A stretch of 25,467 bases of DNA. Origin: a virus. The position numbers and the translations under genes are program-made. The notes under the pieces are model-generated. The model saw only the letters and a program-made list of their open reading frames with translations. It was not told the DNA's origin and made no database searches. Shown here piece by piece: positions 21,367-25,467 of this stretch. The stretch is taken from the IMG/VR virus record IMGVR_UViG_3300047476_000713, positions 1 to 25,467 of that record, one strand, 5' to 3'. Positions within the stretch are counted from its first letter, which is position 1. Every line of letters begins with the position of its first letter.

Positions 21367-22359
21367 ATGACTACATACCTACTCATTGATCTTACAAACA
21401 CCTACTTTCGTGCCCGGCATACTGCACATCGTGCAAGTACTAGCGAGGAAAAAGTAGCCTTTGCAATCCATGTTACGCTGGCTAGCATTAATAAATGTTG
21501 GCGTGACCAAAAAGGCGACCATGTGGTCTTCTGTCTTGAAGGTCGCTCATGGCGCAAAGATTTTTATAAACCTTATAAGGCCAATCGTTCCGAAGCCCGT
21601 GCCGCATTGAGCCCTAGCGAGGCCGAGGAAGATCGTTTGTTCTGGGAAGGGCTAGACCATCTCAAAGACTTTTTCCGCGATAAAACTAACTGTACTGTAT
21701 TGCAACATCCTGAACTAGAAGCCGACGACCTCATTGCAGGCTGGATTCAAACACACACCAATGATCGCCATATTATTGTCAGTAGCGACAGCGACTTCCA
21801 TCAACTGCTGGCCGCTAATGTAAATCAGTACAACGGCGTCACAGACGAACTACATACTCTCAAGGGAATCTTTAACGGCAAGGGTCAACCAGTTGTTGAC
21901 AAGAAAACCAAGGAACCTAAGCCTGCACCCGATCCTGCATGGATCTTGTTTGAAAAATGTATGCGTGGCGATACCAGTGATAATGTGTTTAGTGCATACC
22001 CAGGTGTCCGCGAAAAAGGTACCAAGAACAAAGTAGGTCTACGAGAAGCATTTGCCGATCGTGCACTCAAGGGGTTCAATTGGAATAACCTGATGTTGCA
22101 GAAGTGGGTTGACCACAACGGTGTCGAACACAAGGTACTCGATGACTATAATCGCAATCGTGTGCTAATTGATCTCACAGCACAGCCCGAAGAAATCCGT
22201 GCTAAGATCTCAGAAACAATCAAGATTAATAGTGTACCAAAACAAAAAGGCATGATTGGCAGTTACTTCTTGAAGTTCTGTGGTCGTCATGATCTAAGTA
22301 AGCTCAGCGAGCAGGCACAAACATTTGCTGAAATTTTTGGCTCTGAGTTTAAAGGTTAA
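21367..22359 (+). CDS. rnh: 5'-3' exonuclease / RNase H (T4 Rnh, FEN-like)
   Basis: The product is 330 aa (T4 RNase H 305). It removes RNA primers and flaps at lagging-strand ends. Metal-binding residues of the PIN/FEN fold are visible: D8 in L-I-D-L-T-N-T-Y, E58 in C-L-E-G-R, E118/D120/D121 in ELEADDL, D141 and D143 in SSDSDFHQ, and D202/D205 in G-D-T-S-D-N. A helix-hairpin-helix-like region follows. The WRKDFYKPYKANR stretch is the family's basic DNA arch. Its partners are the clamp and polymerase. It lacks a ribosome-binding site and has a -10 box 6 nt upstream, so a leaderless mRNA is predicted. Confidence 0.85.
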   Translation: MTTYLLIDLTNTYFRARHTAHRASTSEEKVAFAIHVTLASINKCWRDQKGDHVVFCLEGRSWRKDFYKPYKANRSEARAALSPSEAEEDRLFWEGLDHLKDFFRDKTNCTVLQHPELEADDLIAGWIQTHTNDRHIIVSSDSDFHQLLAANVNQYNGVTDELHTLKGIFNGKGQPVVDKKTKEPKPAPDPAWILFEKCMRGDTSDNVFSAYPGVREKGTKNKVGLREAFADRALKGFNWNNLMLQKWVDHNGVEHKVLDDYNRNRVLIDLTAQPEEIRAKISETIKINSVPKQKGMIGSYFLKFCGRHDLSKLSEQAQTFAEIFGSEFKG

Positions 22360-22360
22360 T

Positions 22361-22591
22361 ATGAAAATTACTGGCCGTGAAAGCAAAATTAAATCAATAA
22401 AGCAAGGCGATTCAAACTTTTGGATCAGCGACGGCATTACATTGACTGCTAGGGCAGGCTTTGAGGTTAACAATCTCTGCCCAAAAGAATATAGATCTAT
22501 TATTGCAGAATGCCTGAACAATGGATGGCTTAAACCTGTTGCTCATGTAACCGACTACGAGCTATTGCTAATGACTCTAGAAAGAAACTAA
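22361..22591 (+). CDS. Small conserved-type phage protein
   Basis: The product is 76 aa, starting 1 nt after the exonuclease stop with AAAGG upstream; an in-frame ATG at 22325 would lie in the exonuclease gene and is rejected. It includes NFWISDGITLTARAGFEVNNLCPKEYRSIIAECLNNGWLKPVAHVTDYELLLM, a mixed alpha/beta pattern with PKEYR and WLKPVAHVT that looks conserved. It has no catalytic motif. The protein may partner with the replication genes by context only. Confidence 0.6.
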   Translation: MKITGRESKIKSIKQGDSNFWISDGITLTARAGFEVNNLCPKEYRSIIAECLNNGWLKPVAHVTDYELLLMTLERN

Positions 22592-22592
22592 T

Positions 22593-23051
22593 ATGTTTGA
22601 AGCAAAACCTGTTATCAAGAATAAATTTTGGGTTATCGAAGAAGATGGGCATCAAGTTGGTACCATACAGGCGGTACCCGACGGTGTTGTACTTGTACAA
22701 GGCCCTATTAGGGAAAAGTTTGCCTCTTTACGACTACTTACATCAAAACACAACATTAAGATTGTCTCTAAGAAAACACGGCAGGCAAAGTCGGAGAACA
22801 TTGTCTACGATTATCCCTGCGATGTTCAACCCCATAATCCTGTATACGATGTTAAATCAAAATTGCCCTTGTACACCAAAGAAGAAAAAAGCAAAAGTTA
22901 CTACTGTGCTGGATACTATTTGATCTGTGTTGAGGACACTTGGATCAGTATTTTTTGCCCTAAAAAGATTATTCTAAGCCGACACAAATTTATAGGTCCG
23001 TTTAAAGATAAAGATACCCTAAATCGACAATTAAAGCAAATCGCACCATAA
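22593..23051 (+). CDS. Conserved-type phage hypothetical protein
   Basis: The product is 152 aa, starting 1 nt after the preceding stop. Residues 8-50 look like a beta sheet (NKFWVIEEDGHQVGTIQAVPDGVVLVQG). Residues about 71-110 form YDYPCDVQPHNPVYDVKSKLPLYTKEEKSKSYYCAGYYLI, with conserved-looking CDVxPHNP and CAGYYLI. Three cysteines could bind metal, but their spacing is not diagnostic. A family I recall in T4-like environmental phages, function unknown. The ribosome site is weak (AGAAAG). Confidence 0.6.
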   Translation: MFEAKPVIKNKFWVIEEDGHQVGTIQAVPDGVVLVQGPIREKFASLRLLTSKHNIKIVSKKTRQAKSENIVYDYPCDVQPHNPVYDVKSKLPLYTKEEKSKSYYCAGYYLICVEDTWISIFCPKKIILSRHKFIGPFKDKDTLNRQLKQIAP

Positions 23052-23058
23052 ACTACGC

Positions 23059-23065
23059 ATAAATA
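23059..23065 (+). promoter_or_regulatory. TAAATA late-promoter-like motif
   Basis: ATAAATA is a close match to T4 late TATAAATA. It lies in a 45-nt gap, 31 nt before the 23097 start, with AAAGGA between. Confidence 0.45.
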
Positions 23066-23096
23066 AAAGTACATGAAGTGATATCAAAGGACAGAG

Positions 23097-23390
23097 ATGA
23101 GTAGACCAAAGCCAACGGTTATTTTAGAAAGTCTTAATAAGACTACATATAAATGCGACCAAGTTCTTGCTAGCGAAGGTATTTGGGCTGTCTACTACGA
23201 CGGCAAACCAGTTAACTTAAAAACACAAAACATCTTGGTCAGCTATCCTGGTCCTAAATATCGAAAGGTTAGTTTTAGTAACCCTGGTCATGCAATTAGC
23301 TTGGCTAAAAAGCTCAATACTCAATTTAAGACTGACAAATTTACAGTTGTGCTACTCAATCAAGGATCTACTATATTCCCGGTGTCGTAA
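23097..23390 (+). CDS. Small hypothetical protein
   Basis: The product is 97 aa. It is basic, with a beta-rich pattern (TYKCDQVLASEGIWAVYYDGKPVNLKTQNILVSYPGPKYRKVSFSNPGHAISLAKKLN) ending in a helix and a last strand (KFTVVLLNQG). No family recognised. A late-type motif lies upstream and a TAATG overlap couples it to the next gene. It could be a small virion protein, since it follows a late-type promoter, but that is a guess. Confidence 0.55.
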   Translation: MSRPKPTVILESLNKTTYKCDQVLASEGIWAVYYDGKPVNLKTQNILVSYPGPKYRKVSFSNPGHAISLAKKLNTQFKTDKFTVVLLNQGSTIFPVS

Positions 23391-23770
23391 TGAGCAAGAC
23401 CAGTCCTCTAGATCAATTAGAATGGACTCGAAAATTTGTTGAAGTATCAGGCCGTCCCAGCGACGGCTTTACTATGGAGCAATTTAGAAAAATCTGGTGG
23501 TTTAATCCCTTGAACACTAGCAGTATGCGTCTTAGCAAGTCAGGTGCTAATTTTGCTACAGCACAGGCAAAGATTCGCTACTTTTCGCACGATTTATCCT
23601 CCGCAATACTGCCTAAAACACTCCTGCAATTAGAGAAAATTCTAGAGTACCCCTACTATATACCCGGTGTTAAAAAGATTATCATTTTTGACGAGCGCAC
23701 CAGTCTAACTCTTACACTCTACGGAAACGATCTCCAGTGCTATCTAGATAATGTACAAAAGTTTAACTAA
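23390..23770 (+). CDS. Hypothetical phage protein
   Basis: The product is 126 aa from a TAATG overlap. It contains SPLDQLEWTRKFVEVSGRPSDGFTMEQFRKIWWFNPLNTSSMRLSKSGANF, a helical domain with clustered Trp, and VKKIIIFDERTSLTLTLYGNDLQCYLDNV, a strand-rich C-terminus. No family known. Co-transcribed with the preceding gene from the late-type motif at 23059. Confidence 0.55.
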   Translation: MSKTSPLDQLEWTRKFVEVSGRPSDGFTMEQFRKIWWFNPLNTSSMRLSKSGANFATAQAKIRYFSHDLSSAILPKTLLQLEKILEYPYYIPGVKKIIIFDERTSLTLTLYGNDLQCYLDNVQKFN

Positions 23771-23782
23771 ACTTTAACAATA

Positions 23783-23815
23783 CTCATGGTAAATACTATT
23801 AGTAGAAACCATGAG
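23783..23815 (+). promoter_or_regulatory. Inverted-repeat hairpin overlapping a TAAATA motif
   Basis: CTCATGGT (23783-23790) pairs with ACCATGAG (23808-23815), and TACT (23794-23797) pairs with AGTA (23801-23804), separated by symmetric 3-nt internal loops. The motif TAAATAC (23790-23796) lies within it. It could be an mRNA 5' structure or operator. The ribosome site AGGAG follows. Confidence 0.45.
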
Positions 23816-23841
23816 ATTCTACACACACAGGAGATCACACA

Positions 23842-24021
23842 ATGAGAAAATTATCTGACCAAATGCTAGCCATACTTGAAAGGCTAGCCGAAATGTTCCC
23901 GGCGCAGAACTATCAAAGTGCGCTAGAGCAGTATCTAAGTCGATTCCACATCGACAATCCAGCACAACTAGAACACCTACAACGACAGTTCGAACAAAAC
24001 CAAGCAAAGGGATACCTATGA
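23842..24021 (+). CDS. Small hypothetical protein (59 aa)
   Basis: A 59-codon frame with AGGAG 11 nt before the ATG ends at a TGA that overlaps the next start. The product is helical and Gln/Leu-rich (SDQMLAILERLAEMFPAQNYQSALEQYLSRFHIDNPAQLEHLQRQFEQNQ). It has no membrane segment and no known family. Leader, start and coupling are all good evidence that it is real. Confidence 0.65.
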   Translation: MRKLSDQMLAILERLAEMFPAQNYQSALEQYLSRFHIDNPAQLEHLQRQFEQNQAKGYL

Positions 24022-24140
24022 AAACTGTACTAAAATCCATTCTATCATTTTTTGAAGCAATGGCTCAAGCTCGCGCCGCGGCCGCCCTCACTCGTGCAGG
24101 TAAAGTTGAACAGGCAATGAAACTTTACCAAAAGCATTGA
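24018..24140 (+). CDS. Small hypothetical protein (40 aa)
   Basis: A 40-codon frame is coupled by ATGA to the preceding gene. Its Ala-rich helix (FFEAMAQARAAAALTRAGKVEQAMKLYQKH) resembles short phage proteins with the pattern 'A..R.A..L.R.G....A' that I have seen in other environmental phages. Function unknown. Confidence 0.6.
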   Translation: MKTVLKSILSFFEAMAQARAAAALTRAGKVEQAMKLYQKH

Positions 24141-24149
24141 TTTTCAAAC

Positions 24150-24156
24150 ATAAATA
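24150..24156 (+). promoter_or_regulatory. TAAATA late-promoter-like motif
   Basis: ATAAATA lies 10 nt after the preceding stop and 30 nt before the 24187 start, with AAGGAG between. Confidence 0.45.
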
Positions 24157-24186
24157 AATTAACATATACACACACAAGGAGACCGT

Positions 24187-24417
24187 ATGTTTTGCACACC
24201 TTATTCGCTAATCAGCACAGTTCAAGACGCCAAGAGATCTTTTGTAAATCAGTTTGTAACTGATCCTACAGTCAAGACATTGGCCAACAATTACATTAAC
24301 TCACAACAAGAATTTGCCAACATGCTAGTGGATAATGCACTAGAGATTGTCAAGTACTGCGCCGACGGTTCAGGAAGCCGCTGGTTCCCAAGAACCAGCA
24401 CCAAAAACACAGACTAA
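24187..24417 (+). CDS. Small hypothetical protein
   Basis: The product is 76 aa. A late-type motif and a strong AAGGAG site lead it. It begins MFCTPYS and is largely helical (TVQDAKRSFVNQFVTDPTVKTLANNYINSQQEFANMLVDNALEIVKYCADG, about 10-60). It resembles phasin-like helical proteins only by amino-acid pattern, and I do not claim this. The leader resembles those of the neighbouring small genes, suggesting high expression. Confidence 0.55.
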   Translation: MFCTPYSLISTVQDAKRSFVNQFVTDPTVKTLANNYINSQQEFANMLVDNALEIVKYCADGSGSRWFPRTSTKNTD

Positions 24418-24436
24418 CACACATAAGGAGAAAATC

Positions 24437-24712
24437 ATGTCTGATATGCTATCACCAAAACTACCCGAAGTTAAATTCAACAAAAACGGTTATGAAATCC
24501 GTACAGATATCCTGGCCATGGCCAAGGATCTAGTTGCTCAAGATTTTCAAGTCAAGTTTGCCGGTTGGGAAATGACTGCCGAGCGCGACCCAAAGACTAA
24601 CCAAATCGTCAGCAAGGTCAACATGCCTGAGTTTCCTGGCCTCGACAAGGTCCTAGAAACTGCTGAAAAAATGTATGCTTTTGTTAACGCAGGAGCAAAC
24701 AGCAAAAAGTAA
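24437..24712 (+). CDS. Conserved-type small phage protein
   Basis: The product is 91 aa from the ATG preceded by AAGGAG 10 nt upstream; the in-frame ATG at 24347 overlaps the previous gene and is unlikely. The pattern KLPEVKFNKNGYEIRTDILAMAKDLVAQDFQVKFAGWEMTAERDPKTNQIVSKVNMPEFPGLDKVLETAEKMYAFVN is reminiscent of small proteins found in T4-like phages, function unknown. Its stop TAA lies inside a palindrome (24706-24729) and is followed by a terminator. Confidence 0.6.
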   Translation: MSDMLSPKLPEVKFNKNGYEIRTDILAMAKDLVAQDFQVKFAGWEMTAERDPKTNQIVSKVNMPEFPGLDKVLETAEKMYAFVNAGANSKK

Positions 24713-24729
24713 TACTCAAGTATTACTTT
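24706..24729 (+). repeat. Perfect palindrome spanning the stop codon
   Basis: AAAGTAATACT (24706-24716), spacer CA, AGTATTACTTT (24719-24729): an exact 11-bp inverted repeat that contains the stop of the 24437 gene. An imperfect relative of the GTAATACTCAAGT element follows the next gene's stop. Confidence 0.7.
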
Positions 24730-24734
24730 ACCAC

Positions 24735-24758
24735 AAAGGGCCTCTAGGGCCCTTTTTT
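24735..24758 (+). terminator. Rho-independent terminator
   Basis: AAAGGGCC (24735-24742), loop TCTAG and GGCCCTTT (24748-24755) form an 8-bp stem followed by T to 24758, closing the 24437 gene. Confidence 0.8.
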
Positions 24759-24788
24759 GTTGTATAAAAACAACAAAAACCCTAGAGG
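24741..24788 (+). promoter_or_regulatory. Alternative nested stem-loop after the terminator
   Basis: CCTCTAGGG (24741-24749) is an exact complement of CCCTAGAGG (24780-24788). Inside, TTTTTGTTGT pairs with ACAACAAAAA around a short loop. This fold uses bases of the terminator stem, so the two structures are mutually exclusive and could act as an anti-terminator or a bidirectional element. Confidence 0.45.
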
Positions 24789-24817
24789 TTGACGGGTTAT
24801 CCGTTTTTGCATATAAT
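24789..24817 (+). promoter_or_regulatory. Near-consensus sigma70 promoter (cassette copy 1)
   Basis: TTGACG (24789-24794), 17-bp spacer, TATAAT (24812-24817). It shares GGTTGACGGGTTATCC with the copy 500 bp downstream. Confidence 0.8.
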
Positions 24818-24848
24818 TATGGCATGTTAAACGCAAACGGAGTTGCAA

Positions 24849-25241
24849 ATGAAAAATTGGACTGACAAAGTTATTAACTGGCATCAACTGCCCGGCGTCG
24901 AAGTTCAGCGTCTGATTGCTACTTGGGGTAAGAGCCCTGCAGAAATTGCCAAGTACGACAAAAAGCACGGCTTCAAGAACGAGCCTGCGGTGGTTCCTCA
25001 TGTGTCTAACACCAAGAACCCTGTTGACTTTCCTAAGGCACCTGCTAAAAAGGCACCTGCTAAGAAAGCCGTTGCAAAGGCTCCTACTCGCCAGAAGCAT
25101 ACTGGTGCAGACGGTGAAGTTAAATTTGTCGAGCATCGTAACCTGTTTGTGGGTTTCTATGGCGGCAAGGTTGTTGTCACCAAACGCACTGCCGAAGCCT
25201 GCAAGGAAGTGCTCCGCACTCAGTTTAATCTGGAAGTGTAA
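24849..25241 (+). CDS. Small basic hypothetical protein with Lys/Ala-Pro linker
   Basis: The product is 130 aa from the ATG with GGAG 7 nt upstream; a TTG two codons earlier is not needed. An N-terminal helical part (WTDKVINWHQLPGVEVQRLIATWGKSPAEIAKYDKKHGFK) leads into a histone-H1-like low-complexity linker (FPKAPAKKAPAKKAVAKAPTRQK, about 59-81). A C-terminal beta-rich piece with FVEHRNLFVGFYGGKVVVTKRTAEACKEVL follows. The near-consensus promoter implies strong, host-polymerase-driven early expression. Function unknown; nucleic-acid binding by the linker is conceivable. Confidence 0.65.
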   Translation: MKNWTDKVINWHQLPGVEVQRLIATWGKSPAEIAKYDKKHGFKNEPAVVPHVSNTKNPVDFPKAPAKKAPAKKAVAKAPTRQKHTGADGEVKFVEHRNLFVGFYGGKVVVTKRTAEACKEVLRTQFNLEV

Positions 25242-25250
25242 TACTCAAGT

Positions 25251-25280
25251 GTTACTGTAGTACTTAAGTACTACAGTAAC
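25251..25280 (+). repeat. Perfect 30-bp palindrome
   Basis: GTTACTGTAGTACTT (25251-25265) followed immediately by its exact reverse complement (25266-25280), with no spacer. It lies just after the stop of the 24849 gene and just before the second promoter. It could terminate transcription weakly (no T-run), protect mRNA ends, or serve as a protein-binding site. Confidence 0.75.
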
Positions 25281-25288
25281 CCTAAAGG

Positions 25289-25318
25289 TTGACGGGTTAT
25301 CCACTTTTCGGTTATAAT
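25289..25318 (+). promoter_or_regulatory. Near-consensus sigma70 promoter (cassette copy 2)
   Basis: TTGACG (25289-25294), 18-bp spacer, TATAAT (25313-25318). It is a close copy of the first promoter, including the preceding AACCCTARAGG and following GGTTATCC. Confidence 0.75.
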
Positions 25319-25350
25319 AGATACATAGCGTAACAAAACAGGAGCACTAA

Positions 25351-25467
25351 ATGGAACTCGCAATTGGCACTGAAATTCGTTACACCAGCGGCGCCGGCAC
25401 TCGTTTGGCTATCATTGAAAACATTAAAGTTGGTCCTACTGCCAAGCCTGGCTTTATGAACACTTGG
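25351..25467 (+). CDS. 3'-truncated small protein at the window edge
   Basis: The first 39 codons are visible before the window ends. The gene has AGGAG about 7 nt before the ATG and its own near-consensus promoter. The start reads MELAIGTEIRYTSGAGTRLAIIENIKVG. The pattern suggests a small beta-strand protein, but the family cannot be judged from this fragment. Confidence 0.55.
   Translation, partial: MELAIGTEIRYTSGAGTRLAIIENIKVGPTAKPGFMNTW

Noticed and set aside
24187-24417. Phasin-like protein
   Set aside because: Only a general helical composition matches; no diagnostic residues.
25297-25305. DnaA box (TTATCCACT)
   Set aside because: One mismatch to the consensus TTATCCACA and lies within the promoter repeat; the other copy has a different sequence, so chance is more likely.
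1-25467. Genes on the minus strand and CRISPR arrays
   Set aside because: Minus-strand frames are antisense to well-supported + strand genes, short and of odd composition; no regularly spaced repeats are visible.

Overview
The window is a stretch of a tailed-phage genome, most likely a T4-superfamily myovirus of a Gram-negative, probably aquatic proteobacterium. All supported genes lie on the + strand. They are packed with 1-17 nt overlaps (mostly ATGA, TAATG or TTGA), and only a few gaps exceed 60 nt. The replication genes are T4-type: a family B DNA polymerase (gp43-like), a sliding clamp (gp45-like), a 5'-3' exonuclease/RNase H and a small DsbA-like late-transcription DNA-binding protein. 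Around them are small conserved phage proteins of unknown function. Host assignment is inference, based on near-consensus sigma70-type promoters with strong AAGGAG ribosome sites.

Layout. (1) 1-4028: probable virion or cargo genes. These are a coiled-coil protein, a Dps-like ferritin, a GNAT-like/HExxH metallopeptidase fusion, a protein with a capsid-targeting-like N-terminus, a GIY-YIG nuclease and a 56-aa cysteine-rich protein. (2) 4029-4190: a structured intergenic region and a sigma70 promoter. (3) 4191-8537: DsbA-like protein, small membrane protein, DNA polymerase, sliding clamp and a small structural-type protein. (4) 8524-13165: an overlapping run from a DpdA-like tRNA-guanine-transglycosylase homologue through conserved unknowns to a GT-B glycosyltransferase, then a His-rich exported protein and a terminator. 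(5) 13190-18036: GalE, FolE (GTP cyclohydrolase I), a Bax-inhibitor-1 membrane protein and small conserved genes including a tandem paralogous pair. (6) 18129-20181: QueD, a cupin, a MazG-like pyrophosphohydrolase and QueE. (7) 20178-24712: small unknown genes plus the exonuclease. (8) 24706-25467: small, strongly expressed-looking genes, each led by a nearly identical consensus promoter and flanked by palindromes or a terminator.

The unifying theme is guanine modification. FolE, QueD and QueE make 7-carboxy-7-deazaguanine (CDG) from GTP, and DpdA-type enzymes exchange guanine in DNA for 7-deazaguanines. No QueC is visible, so the phage may insert CDG itself, use host QueC, or encode QueC outside the window. 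A glycosyltransferase in the DpdA transcription unit and a nearby UDP-sugar epimerase raise the untested possibility of a glycosylated 7-deazaguanine.

The most unusual regulatory signal is a trio of genes (galE, mazG-like, exonuclease). Each has a sigma70-type promoter whose -10 box ends exactly 6 nt before the ATG, and none has a ribosome-binding site. This predicts leaderless mRNAs. A second layer is a recurring TAAATA motif upstream of genes that resembles T4-type late promoters. In two places it sits inside the spacer of a sigma70 promoter.
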